A stretch of 64,000 nt of DNA from Galbibacter sp048266365 (GCF_048266365.1 NZ_JBLWZP010000010.1:62001-126000), one strand, 5' to 3'. Counted from the stretch's first letter, positions 57,311 to 64,000 are shown. The notes: generated from the sequence alone by a model not told the origin. A program made the numbers and translations.

Positions 57311-57403
57311 TTCTGGCCAATTTTCTTTTTCAAAAAAATCAATGACTTCATTTTCATTTTTTGGCTGGTCAAGTTTAGTATCATTTGTATTGTTTTTTCC
57401 TGT

Positions 57404-57790
57404 TTATATATGTTTGTTTATAGATACCACCGCTTGTCCATTGCTTGTCCCGATATTGGTACGACTTGGGTACAGAGCTTGTCCATCACTTGTCCCAAAA
57501 TTGAACATCTTGATTCGACTACCTTTAAACGGATTGTGTGAGGGCTCGTATAATAAGTATTTCCAATGGCTTAATTCTTTGATGCAACGATGGTAAGTAG
57601 TTTTTGACCCAATCTTTGAAAACCGCATCGCTTCTTCTCGATTGATATAGAATTCCATAGGAAAGTGATAGTTGTTCCACAACTGAAATAACGCCACGTA
57701 CAAACTTATGTGCGTGGGATTTAAACGACCGTCTTTTGAGAATTGTAAGAATACAGCGTTTAGGTGCTTAATGTAATTGACCTGCTCCAA
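57404..57790 (-). CDS. winged-helix replication-initiator-like protein (N-terminal part, ends at in-frame stop)
   Basis: 128 residues with a winged-helix N-terminus (HISLYVALFQLWNNYHFP, YINREEAMRFSKIGSKTTYH, IKELSHWKYLLYEPSHNPF), typical of replication or regulatory proteins carried by Bacteroidetes elements. The end repeats a GTS(D/N)GQA unit. It stops at TAA (57404-57406), after which the same frame continues for about 100 codons into the DnaD-like segment. I infer one gene of about 228 codons broken by a nonsense codon. The excisionase-like gene ends six bases upstream. Confidence 0.75.
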   Translation of the reverse strand: MEQVNYIKHLNAVFLQFSKDGRLNPTHISLYVALFQLWNNYHFPMEFYINREEAMRFSKIGSKTTYHRCIKELSHWKYLLYEPSHNPFKGSRIKMFNFGTSDGQALYPSRTNIGTSNGQAVVSINKHI

Positions 57791-57796
57791 AACGAT

Positions 57797-58075
57797 TTAA
57801 AATTTGTTATGAACTTTGTTATTTTCCATTACGCTAATTATTTCTTCGTAATCGTAATAGAGTACACCCCCTACTTTGGTGTAGGGCAATGTGCCATTAA
57901 TTCTTAAATTCTGTAACGTGCCAGAAGAGATTCCCAAAAGCTTTTTTACTTCAGGGGATTTTAGCCACCTCTTGGTAATATGACCAGATTGGCTATTGAG
58001 TAGTTCTTTAATATCATCGAGCAGTTCCATTTTGAAATCTCGAAGGTCGTCTGTGGTAATAATACTTGTGGGCAT
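57797..58075 (-). CDS. excisionase-like helix-turn-helix protein
   Basis: A 92-residue protein. An N-terminal helical tail leads to a MerR-type HTH_17 domain (KSPEVKKLLGISSGTLQNLR, then INGTLPYTKVGGVLYY) with the usual wing. Such proteins act as excisionases or transcription factors in CTnDOT-type elements. Here it heads a leftward operon with the replication genes, and its upstream region holds the nested inverted repeats and a 15-base motif shared with the integrase leader. Confidence 0.88.
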   Translation of the reverse strand: MPTSIITTDDLRDFKMELLDDIKELLNSQSGHITKRWLKSPEVKKLLGISSGTLQNLRINGTLPYTKVGGVLYYDYEEIISVMENNKVHNKF

Positions 58076-58139
58076 AATAGAACGGATTAAAAGAAAGGGA
58101 CTACCGTTTTGCTTTCATCTAAAATGATAGCCCCTGACC

Positions 58140-58154
58140 TGATTTGACTTTCGT
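58140..58154. repeat. 15-base motif shared with the integrase leader
   Basis: TGATTTGACTTTCGT at 58140-58154, 65 bases upstream of the xis-like gene, recurs exactly at 45278-45292, 40 bases before the integrase start. The two genes control element movement, so this may be a common binding site, though a chance match in AT-rich DNA is possible. Confidence 0.45.
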
Positions 58155-58203
58155 TCTACAAAATTGGGGTAGTTTGATGGATTTTATTCACAAGTTATGG
58201 CTA

Positions 58204-58331
58204 CTTGGGTGTTTTTTTTCTCTCATTTTCAATGTAATACAATATAGGGTTTTGGTACTTTCCAAAAAAAATACCCTATCTAAAAACCACTAAATAAAAT
58301 GAGATTTTCCTCAAAACGAGAAACACCCAAG
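58204..58331. repeat. nested inverted repeats upstream of the xis-like gene
   Basis: Four arm pairs lie inside one another around about 58262: CTTGGGTGTTT/AAACACCCAAG (58204-58214, 58321-58331), TCTCATTTT/AAAATGAGA (58221-58229, 58296-58304), ATAGGGT/ACCCTAT (58244-58250, 58273-58279) and TTTTGG/CCAAAA (58250-58255, 58262-58267). The outer right arm also pairs with the rteC terminator arm, so two structures exclude each other. Confidence 0.65.
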
Positions 58332-58351
58332 TTGAAGCATCTTGGGTGTTT
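58321..58351 (-). terminator. hairpin at the rteC stop codon
   Basis: AAACACCCAAG and CTTGGGTGTTT form a perfect 11-pair stem with a nine-base loop that begins at the rteC stop codon. It works in either direction; the better T-run is on the plus side. It shares an arm with the nested repeat. Confidence 0.7.
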
Positions 58352-59202
58352 TATTTTACGTTATCACTATCATCCATCCGTTTGGTCAACTGCTTTTTCA
58401 GTATATCCAAAAATTTGGTTCTGCCATTTTTACGCATCCGTATTTCCAGAAAAGCTCTGTAATAATCGCCCAAGTCCACTTTAAATGTTTTTTCAACAAA
58501 ATAGGCAATATCTTTAATGTCAACAGTACCATTATTAATGACATCTGTACTGTGCAAAGCGTATATCAGTTCAATTAAATATATTTTGTGGGCTGTCCAG
58601 GTAATTTTGGTTTTACTTTGTAACAATCTTAAACTTGCATAATTTCCATTATTCTCCAATTTATCAATTTCCCGTTTTAAGTGTACAATCAAAAGGTCGT
58701 AGGCTAAAATTGTGGCCACGGTACTATCGTGGCTTGTTGCAAATTCTTCATCAACAAAAAAGTGAAATGAGTCTGGGAACAACCGAATATCTGCCTTGCC
58801 TCTTAAAAAATATTGCTCATCAAATACAGTAGCTTCCCTGCGGTAATAATGGTAAAAATCAAGATTGTCGTTAAAGTAGGTTTGAAGTTTCTCAATATAA
58901 TTGTTCAAATACTTTACTTGCGATTTATTGCTTCCCCTGGGTCTTTTACTTTCAATGTTAAATAATTTTACGTAATAAATAAGTTTGCTATAAATTTTTG
59001 GTTTAGTACATTTAAAGAAATGAATTTCCTCTAATTTGGTTTCAAATTCATAATCAACTACGATACTTCTAACTGATTTAAGGGTCTGTTTTGCAAGTTT
59101 AATCCCTTTTTCAGCTTTGAGTAAAATATCTTGTTCTTCTATTTCAAGAATATCTAATTTATTGTCTAATTTTTTTAATATATCGTCGTAATTTGTCGTC
59201 AT
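58351..59202 (-). CDS. RteC-family regulator
   Basis: A 283-residue protein of the RteC family: a helical N-terminus (NKLDILEIEEQDILLKAEKG), the central FEIHFFK-like segment (EEIHFFKCTKPKIYSKLIYY) with YYRREATVFDEQYFLRG, and a C-terminal winged-helix-like part (TKITWTAHKIYLIELIYAL and GTVDIKDIAYFVEKTFKVDL). In CTnDOT, RteC activates the excision operon by binding inverted repeats upstream of xis2c. Here rteC sits upstream of an xis-like gene with inverted repeats between them. No rteA, rteB or tetQ is visible. Confidence 0.9.
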   Translation of the reverse strand: MTTNYDDILKKLDNKLDILEIEEQDILLKAEKGIKLAKQTLKSVRSIVVDYEFETKLEEIHFFKCTKPKIYSKLIYYVKLFNIESKRPRGSNKSQVKYLNNYIEKLQTYFNDNLDFYHYYRREATVFDEQYFLRGKADIRLFPDSFHFFVDEEFATSHDSTVATILAYDLLIVHLKREIDKLENNGNYASLRLLQSKTKITWTAHKIYLIELIYALHSTDVINNGTVDIKDIAYFVEKTFKVDLGDYYRAFLEIRMRKNGRTKFLDILKKQLTKRMDDSDNVK

Positions 59203-59223
59203 TCATTCTGGGTATCATTATTT

Positions 59224-59261
59224 TCACTTCATCTTCTGCAATAGCGTTGCATTTAAAATTG
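59224..59261 (-). pseudogene. vestige of a P1B-type ATPase 3' end
   Basis: The minus strand reads ILNATLLQKMK then stop, matching the ending ILNAVRLQKMNWK of the metal ATPase gene at 59709-61670. At the DNA level, CAATTTTAAATGC and TTGCAGAAGATGAA are shared exactly at the same spacing. It lies eight bases after the stop of a small membrane protein gene, and looks like the scar of a deleted second ATPase gene. Confidence 0.6.
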
Positions 59262-59268
59262 TAATTAA

Positions 59269-59442
59269 TTAAATAGATATAAAGTACTTTAGGAATTGCA
59301 AGAACAGTACAAAGAAGATTAACACAATAACAACGATTAGAATACTAATCCAAATTATTTTATCTTTTTTGGTAATACTATTTTTTAAAGAGGGTACTTT
59401 ATTGCTTTTTTTATTTCGTCTATTCCGTCTATTTTCCGACAT
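59269..59442 (-). CDS. 57-residue basic-tail membrane protein (paralogue A)
   Basis: MSENRRNRRNKKSNKVPSLK then a Lys-rich linker, one long membrane helix (WISILIVVIVLIFFVLFL) and a short tail. It shares the opening MS-x-NRRNRR-x-KK, length and topology with the neighbouring gene at 59532-59699. The N-terminus should face the cytoplasm. I do not know the family. It may belong with the metal ATPase, whose gene lies just upstream. Confidence 0.65.
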   Translation of the reverse strand: MSENRRNRRNKKSNKVPSLKNSITKKDKIIWISILIVVIVLIFFVLFLQFLKYFISI

Positions 59443-59531
59443 AGAATATCATTTTTACTATATATCAATCATTTCCACTTCAATTTTTGTAGCCACACAA
59501 ACCACTTGGAATATTATATCCTCTTAATTCA

Positions 59532-59699
59532 TTAATGCTTATGAATATGTCCTTTGAGCACAAAAAAGTAAAGCAGAAATGCGGCTATTACCATAAGGAT
59601 TATCATAAGAATACCCTTCACTTTATCTCTTTTTGTGATGTCGGTATTCGATGATTTCCGATTTTTTTTCTTTCTTCTATTTCTTCTATTTTGAGACAT
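59532..59699 (-). CDS. 55-residue basic-tail membrane protein (paralogue B)
   Basis: MSQNRRNRRKKKNRKSSNTD, then a charged TKRDKVKG, a membrane helix (ILMIILMVIAAFLLYFFVL) and a His-rich end KGHIHKH. It starts ten bases after the metal ATPase stop on the same strand, so it is probably co-transcribed with it. The HxHxH tail could bind metal; this is inference. Paralogue A follows 89 bases downstream. Confidence 0.65.
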   Translation of the reverse strand: MSQNRRNRRKKKNRKSSNTDITKRDKVKGILMIILMVIAAFLLYFFVLKGHIHKH

Positions 59700-59708
59700 T
59701 CTTTTATA

Positions 59709-61670
59709 CTATTTCCAATTCATCTTCTGCAATCTAACCGCATTTAAAATTGCCAACAAAGCCACACCAACGTCTGCAAAAACAGCTTCCCACATTGTGG
59801 CCAGACCGCCTGCACCCAATACAAGTACCACAGCTTTTACTCCAAAAGCAAGCGCAATATTTTGATATACAATACGTCTGGTCGAACGACCAATTTTAAT
59901 AGCTTTTGCAATTTTGCTCGGTTGGTCTGTTTGGATAATGACATCTGCGGTCTCTATCGCCACATCGCTGCCCAAACCACCCATTGCAATGCCAACATCG
60001 CTCACTGCCAAAACCGGTGCATCGTTGATGCCATCGCCTATAAAGGCTACTTTAGTATTAAATTGTTTTTTCAAATGCTCAACTTCGTTGAGCTTATCTT
60101 CTGGCAACAATCCGCCTTTTGCCCAATCAACGCCCATTTCTTTTGCCACTTGTTGGGTTATGGAATCCTTGTCTCCAGAAAGCATTATAATTTTGGAAAT
60201 ACCGGATTCTCTAATTTGTTTGATGGCTTCGTGGGCATCTTTTTTCAATTCGTCTGCAATGATGACATAGCCAGCGAATTTGCTTTCAATGGAAACCATC
60301 ACAATGGATTCTACAATGTTGTCGGTTTCAGATGGAACTTCGATATTATTTGAAGTCATCAATGGTTTATTCCCAACTAAAACAGTTTTGCCATTGACCG
60401 TTCCCTTTAATCCTTTTCCTGCAACTTCAGTTACTTTGGTTGCCTGAAAATCTTCGCCATCAGCTTTGTATTCCATTATGGCCTTGGCAATGGGATGTGT
60501 TGATTGTTCTTCCATCGCCATCAGGTATTTCATCATTTCGGCTTCGCTCAATGACCCATTATTTACGACGACATTTTTAATTTTGAAAACACCTTTGGTC
60601 ACAGTTCCGGTTTTGTCCATTACAACCGTGGTTACTTTTGTCATTTCGTCCAAAAAGGATGCGCCCTTAAAGAGAATACCATTTTTGGATGCTGCTCCCA
60701 ATCCACCAAAATAGCCCAACGGAATAGAGATTACCAAAGCACACGGGCAGGAAATGACCAAGAATATCAATGCCCTGTATAACCAATCACTAAACACGTA
60801 TTCATCCACAAAAAAGTAAGGTAAAAATGTTAACCCAATCGCCAAGAACACAACAATAGGCGTATAAATTCTTGCAAATTTTCTAATAAACAATTCTGTT
60901 TTCGATTTACGTGCCGTGGCATTCTGAACCATTTCGAGGATTCGTGCAATAGAACTGTCCTTAAATTCTTTGGTGGTTTCTATTTCAATTACACCGTCCA
61001 AATTTATGCTTCCTGCAAATACTTTTTCTCCCTTTGCAATGGTATCGGGTTTACTTTCGCCCGTTAAAGCCGCTGTATTGAACGAGCCTTTTTCAGAAAG
61101 TAAAATACCATCCAAAGGGATTTTTTCGCCCACACGAACTTGTACTTTTTCGCCAATGGCAACGGTTTCGGGATTTACAGAAACATAATTTTTGTTCCTA
61201 TAGACCAAGGCTTCATTAGGTCGTACATCCAGTAATGCCTTGATGCTTCCCTTGGCTTTTTTAACCGCGGCACTTTGGAACAATTCGCCCACGGCATAAA
61301 ATAGCATCACGGCAACACCTTCAGGATATTCGCCAATGGCGAATGCCCCTATTGTGGCAATTGACATCAAAAGAAATTCCGTAAAGAAATCTCCTTTTTT
61401 AATACTTTCCCAGCCTTCAATTATAACTGGAAATCCAACAGGAATATAGGCCATAACATACCAAACAATCCGTATCCATTCGGAAAAATGCGGGAAAATC
61501 TCCAGATAATCAACGATAATTCCAGTTATCAGCATTACAAAGCTGAATGTAGCGGGCAAATAAATTTTAAAAGTACTTGCGTTGTCATTACTGTTTTGGC
61601 TACCATCATTGCCAATGCAACAATTTTCGCTGTCATTTATATGCTGTGAATTTTGCTTTTTCTTTTTCAT
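59709..61670 (-). CDS. P1B-type heavy-metal ATPase (Zn/Cd/Co type)
   Basis: A 653-residue metal-exporting ATPase. Membrane helices 1-2 lie at about 35-80; the CPC metal site is Cys308-Pro-Cys310 (LVISCPCALVIS); the phosphorylated Asp352 lies in MDKTGTVTKG; the SEQSTHP-type HP motif reads EEQSTHPIAKA; GDGINDAPVLA closes the P-domain. The CPC motif and the ending fit the ZntA/CadA group. There is no N-terminal HMA (GMxCxxC) domain, only a CC pair in the short cytoplasmic tail. It is the main metal-resistance gene of the element. Confidence 0.93.
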   Translation of the reverse strand: MKKKKQNSQHINDSENCCIGNDGSQNSNDNASTFKIYLPATFSFVMLITGIIVDYLEIFPHFSEWIRIVWYVMAYIPVGFPVIIEGWESIKKGDFFTEFLLMSIATIGAFAIGEYPEGVAVMLFYAVGELFQSAAVKKAKGSIKALLDVRPNEALVYRNKNYVSVNPETVAIGEKVQVRVGEKIPLDGILLSEKGSFNTAALTGESKPDTIAKGEKVFAGSINLDGVIEIETTKEFKDSSIARILEMVQNATARKSKTELFIRKFARIYTPIVVFLAIGLTFLPYFFVDEYVFSDWLYRALIFLVISCPCALVISIPLGYFGGLGAASKNGILFKGASFLDEMTKVTTVVMDKTGTVTKGVFKIKNVVVNNGSLSEAEMMKYLMAMEEQSTHPIAKAIMEYKADGEDFQATKVTEVAGKGLKGTVNGKTVLVGNKPLMTSNNIEVPSETDNIVESIVMVSIESKFAGYVIIADELKKDAHEAIKQIRESGISKIIMLSGDKDSITQQVAKEMGVDWAKGGLLPEDKLNEVEHLKKQFNTKVAFIGDGINDAPVLAVSDVGIAMGGLGSDVAIETADVIIQTDQPSKIAKAIKIGRSTRRIVYQNIALAFGVKAVVLVLGAGGLATMWEAVFADVGVALLAILNAVRLQKMNWK

Positions 61671-61816
61671 TTATTGAAATTATAATTTTATTTAAATTCG
61701 CAGTTATTCCAATCTCAACACCAATTGCTCAAACTGCACCTCTATGGTATCATCGATACCCTCTATTAAGGAATCCAAACCAGTATTTGGAACCAAAACC
61801 TGCCCTCTGGCACTTA

Positions 61817-62254
61817 TTAAACAAGAAGTAGTTGTGCCTTGGTCAAAATGGGTAGGGTAGTTTTAAAAACTGATTTATAGGTTTTGTCTTTGTACGTAAC
61901 CGTTACCAACCAATTAAAAGTAATTGGGTCGTGCCGTTTTGTTAAAAAATCTTCAGATGGAATAGTCCCTGTAAAGCGCAGCATAAGAGGTTCTTCTTCC
62001 TCTTGTAAAACGGAATTGATTTCTGGAATATCCGTAGATAAGGTTTTTAGGTCAAGTACACCATTAACCACTTTGGAATCATAATCAAGATATAAGGCCA
62101 ATTTATGGCTTTCTGCCTTGATGGGTTTCTCATCAACCAAAGTCATCATCATAATATGACCTTCTTCAGTGGTATAAACTTTTTGGGCGTTTACCTTATA
62201 ATAACTAACCAACAGGATTATTAAAAAACAATGTTTAACATTCATAATATCCAT
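61817..62254 (-). CDS. YceI-like exported protein
   Basis: A 145-residue protein with a signal peptide ending YKVNAQK, then a domain with beta strands (MMMTLVDEKPIKAESHKLAL, YDSKVVNGVLDLKTL, LMLRFTGTIPSED). The pattern resembles YceI-type lipid-binding proteins but I am not certain. It lies upstream of the ATPase in the same direction and may be exported to the periplasm. The start could be the ATG at 62254 or 62245. Confidence 0.6.
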   Translation of the reverse strand: MDIMNVKHCFLIILLVSYYKVNAQKVYTTEEGHIMMMTLVDEKPIKAESHKLALYLDYDSKVVNGVLDLKTLSTDIPEINSVLQEEEEPLMLRFTGTIPSEDFLTKRHDPITFNWLVTVTYKDKTYKSVFKTTLPILTKAQLLLV

Positions 62255-62270
62255 CTTTAATTGTATAATT

Positions 62271-62343
62271 AAAAAAAGCAGCTTCTACTTTTGCTTTTAA
62301 TGCTATTAATCTTTTTGCTTTAAAAAAGCATCATAAAAGCTGC
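62271..62343 (-). terminator. terminator-like long hairpin before the YceI-like gene
   Basis: GCAGCTT (62278-62284) and AAGCTGC (62337-62343) form the base of a long imperfect stem, and reading leftward the stem is followed by seven T. It could end transcription from the genes upstream (62415-63266). Confidence 0.55.
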
Positions 62344-62414
62344 CTGCTATTAATTAAGTTTTCACTTAACTAATTTAAATAAGAAATTTCGCTCTTTCCT
62401 ATAACGATTTACCG

Positions 62415-62681
62415 CTACTTGTTATCTGTATCCTTTTCTCTTTTACCGAAATAATAAATCAGCGCAACACTTGCGCCTAATAAACCAAACAGCGTGTTCT
62501 CAAAAATTTGATTCCCATTGATATTTAAAATTTCAATGAAATTATTTATTAAATATTGCCACCAATTAATTTCATAATTCTGGCTGCTAAACGTGAAAAT
62601 TGTTATCCCAAAAGGTTGAAGGATAAAAACACCTACTGCAAACCCAATTAAAATGGTAATAAGAATGTTTTTTTTATTCAT
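62415..62681 (-). CDS. uncharacterised two-helix membrane protein
   Basis: 88 residues from the ATG at 62681 (MNKKNILITIL); a start at 62720 would overlap the SpoIIAA-like gene end. Two hydrophobic helices (ILITILIGFAVGVFILQPFG and TLFGLLGASVALIYYFG) flank a loop with WWQYLINNFIEILN. No family recognised. It follows the SpoIIAA-like gene and precedes a terminator. Confidence 0.65.
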   Translation of the reverse strand: MNKKNILITILIGFAVGVFILQPFGITIFTFSSQNYEINWWQYLINNFIEILNINGNQIFENTLFGLLGASVALIYYFGKREKDTDNK

Positions 62682-62706
62682 CGTTTGTCTTTTACGGTTA
62701 TAAACT

Positions 62707-63066
62707 TTACTGGCTTTCAATCCAACTTTTGGCCTCTTCCTTTTGGTCTAAATTGAAATACTTAATATCGGCGTTGGTAAAAGGTTTCATAAATTGGGTT
62801 ATCCAATTCTGCCATTTTTTATCTCCTACCATTGCTATTTTTTCATAGTCCGTGGCGTGGGCTGTATCCATTTTCAGGTCTTCCCATAAACCAGGTAAAT
62901 CCCAACCCGTAAAGTTGACCATCTCAAAATACCAACGGACTTTCATTCCCTTGTCCAGTATGGCGTGGATAAGTGGATGGATTTTTTCTATATCTTCATT
63001 TCTCAATTTCCCCGAAGCTTTTGTTGCAACAATATTTTTTTCTTTTAATTCGATTATCTGTAACAT
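62707..63066 (-). CDS. SpoIIAA-like (STAS-fold) protein
   Basis: A 119-residue protein with the SpoIIAA-like family pattern: IVATKASGKLRNEDIEKIHP near the start, KVRWYFEMVNFTGWDLPGLW, KIAMVGDKKWQNWITQFMKP and AKSWIES at the end. These small proteins have a STAS-type fold; their role is unclear and they often occur with transport or stress genes in environmental bacteria. It is co-directional with the APC permease and the 58-residue gene. Confidence 0.85.
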   Translation of the reverse strand: MLQIIELKEKNIVATKASGKLRNEDIEKIHPLIHAILDKGMKVRWYFEMVNFTGWDLPGLWEDLKMDTAHATDYEKIAMVGDKKWQNWITQFMKPFTNADIKYFNLDQKEEAKSWIESQ

Positions 63067-63089
63067 TTTATATAGTTTTTAAATAATAA

Positions 63090-63266
63090 TTATCCTTCTA
63101 AATCATAAAACCATTCTTCTGCTCTTGTAATGCCTTCTTGTATGGCTTCTTTTTCTGAAATTTCTTTTTCTTGCACAAGTGTTTTGGCAATTTCAAGCGC
63201 TTTTTCACGAACCGTAGGATTAAGTTTATCGAGTTCAGTTTTAAAATCTTCAAACATCCAGTCCAT
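63090..63266 (-). CDS. 58-residue acidic helical protein
   Basis: MDWMFEDFKTELDKLNPTVR, then EKALEIAKTLVQEKEISEKE and AIQEGITRAEEWFYDLEG: a soluble, charged, all-helical small protein. It starts nine bases after the APC permease stop on the same strand and precedes the SpoIIAA-like gene by about 23 bases. The even composition and tight spacing support a real gene. I do not know the family. Confidence 0.65.
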   Translation of the reverse strand: MDWMFEDFKTELDKLNPTVREKALEIAKTLVQEKEISEKEAIQEGITRAEEWFYDLEG

Positions 63267-63275
63267 AGCAAATAA

Positions 63276-64000
63276 TTAATGGTTAAACAATTCCTTTTCT
63301 TTTTCAGGGTCTATTTCATTTTTTGACTTTTTGTCTAAAAAATAATCCAAGATAATGCCCACTACAATAGCTCCCACAAATGCTGCATATACTTGCCACT
63401 CATATTGAATTACCAAAGACAAGCTAATGAGTATCGCCAAAATGGGTAAAATCGGCACTCGTCCTATAGCCAAAGGAACTTTAAATGGTCGTTCTTGCTC
63501 TGGTGCTTTAAACCGAAGCACGATAAGTGCGACATTTACGGCTACAAACACAAGCAGTGCGCCTAAAGAAGACATACCCGCTACAATTTTAATATCGCCC
63601 AATAGCAAAAAACAAGCGACCGCAGCCATAACCACAAATGTGGTTACCCAAGGTACTTTTTGTGCATTTACTTTAGTCATAAATTTTGGAAGTTCGCCTA
63701 CGCTTGCCATTCCGAACAACAACCTACTTATGGAAATAATACCGCTAAAAGCAGCATTGGCCGTGGCAAAGAGAGCGGCAACTGCCAAAACAATCGGCAG
63801 CCAATCATTAAGGTTGGATGCCGCCAAAGACAATGGCGAATCTACCTTTGAAATAGCTAAAGGGTCAGCAATGTTGAGTACAGTAAATGAGATAAGCAAA
63901 TAGAAGATGGTGGTAATTACCATTGTCAATAAAAAGGCACGAGGAATCGTCTTTCCTGGATTTTTAACCTCTGAACCTAACGATGCCATATGCTCAAAAA
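63276..64000 (-). CDS. APC-family amino-acid permease, partial
   Basis: About 241 residues, cut by the window edge: the frame is open to base 64000, and FEHMASLGSEVKNPGKTIPR at the start is the conserved APC core after helix 5-6, so the N-terminal half is outside. Helices such as LPIVLAVAALFATANAAFSG and LLVFVAVNVALIVLRF are visible. It is followed by two small genes in the same direction, probably one cargo operon. The substrate is unknown. Confidence 0.9.
   Translation of the reverse strand, partial: FEHMASLGSEVKNPGKTIPRAFLLTMVITTIFYLLISFTVLNIADPLAISKVDSPLSLAASNLNDWLPIVLAVAALFATANAAFSGIISISRLLFGMASVGELPKFMTKVNAQKVPWVTTFVVMAAVACFLLLGDIKIVAGMSSLGALLVFVAVNVALIVLRFKAPEQERPFKVPLAIGRVPILPILAILISLSLVIQYEWQVYAAFVGAIVVGIILDYFLDKKSKNEIDPEKEKELFNH

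Larger units (their letters stand above)
45078..64000. mobile_element. left part of a CTnDOT-type integrative conjugative element
   Basis: From the tRNA-Pro 3' end to the window edge the content is that of a Bacteroidetes conjugative transposon: IntDOT-like integrase, ORF6N protein, traE-F-G-I-J-K-M-N operon, amidase, replication/helicase-loader genes, excisionase-like HTH gene, RteC regulator and metal/transport cargo. The left border at the tRNA is inferred from gene position. No second copy of the tRNA 3' end was seen in the window, so the right end lies beyond 64000. Coupling protein and relaxase genes are not visible here. Confidence 0.82.

Noticed and set aside
59443..59531. Third member of the NRRNRR small-protein family between the two paralogues
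   Set aside because: The 89 bases contain several stops in all frames and no matching opening motif.
1..64000. CRISPR array, rRNA operon or intact insertion sequence
   Set aside because: No regularly spaced direct repeats, rRNA sequence or transposase with terminal repeats was found on reading both strands.

Overview
The window looks like the chromosome of a (probably marine) member of the Flavobacteriaceae, phylum Bacteroidota. The evidence is two SusC/SusD outer-membrane pairs, a Y_Y_Y/propeller LuxR-type PUL regulator, a ribonucleotide reductase whose beta subunit carries the ATP-cone, TAnnTTTG-type promoters, tRNAs without encoded CCA, and a conjugative element with Bacteroidetes-type tra genes. 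No rRNA, CRISPR array or intact insertion sequence was seen.

Region 1 (1-14.2 kb) is core housekeeping. It holds the 3' end of rpoC with a DUF3467 gene, a DUF4197 lipoprotein, a small phosphodiesterase, truA with an MsbA-like ABC exporter, the c-di-AMP synthase cdaA downstream of folP, a run of DUF1599, DoxX, tpiA, prmA and clpS, and a sulfur module (metallo-beta-lactamase/rhodanese fusion plus a split YeeE/YedE transporter). It ends at tRNA-Arg(ACG).

Region 2 (14.2-44.8 kb) mixes carbohydrate-use genes with core genes. It contains a GreA/Rnk-type factor, a large membrane-bound regulator divergent from a first SusC/SusD pair, an ABC exporter and the nrdB-nrdA operon. Next come a second SusC/SusD pair with a formylglycine-type sulfatase and a GH2 beta-galactosidase (a probable sulfated-galactan locus), and then a Gfo/Idh/MocA oxidoreductase. 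An NlpC/P60 protein with Ser at the catalytic Cys position, a thiolase and a 7TM-HD phosphodiesterase follow; the last is a plausible partner of CdaA in c-di-AMP turnover.

Region 3 (44.9-64 kb) starts with tRNA-Ser(GCT) and tRNA-Pro(TGG). Directly downstream is the left part of an integrative conjugative element of the CTnDOT type. It has an IntDOT-like tyrosine recombinase, an ORF6N protein, a CDF metal exporter, a compact leftward tra operon (traE-F-G-I-J-K-M-N), a divergent peptidoglycan amidase, a helicase-loader/replication module interrupted by an in-frame stop, an excisionase-like HTH gene and an RteC-family regulator. Cargo follows: two paralogous small membrane proteins, a P1B metal ATPase, a YceI-like protein, a SpoIIAA-like protein, and an APC permease cut by the window edge. 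The right end of the element, and any relaxase, lie outside the window.

The items most worth checking are the nested inverted repeats between rteC and the xis-like gene, the stop-split replication gene, the tandem small membrane proteins with an ATPase 3'-end scar beside them, and the Cys-to-Ser NlpC/P60 protein. All family assignments are from reading the translations; no database search was run.
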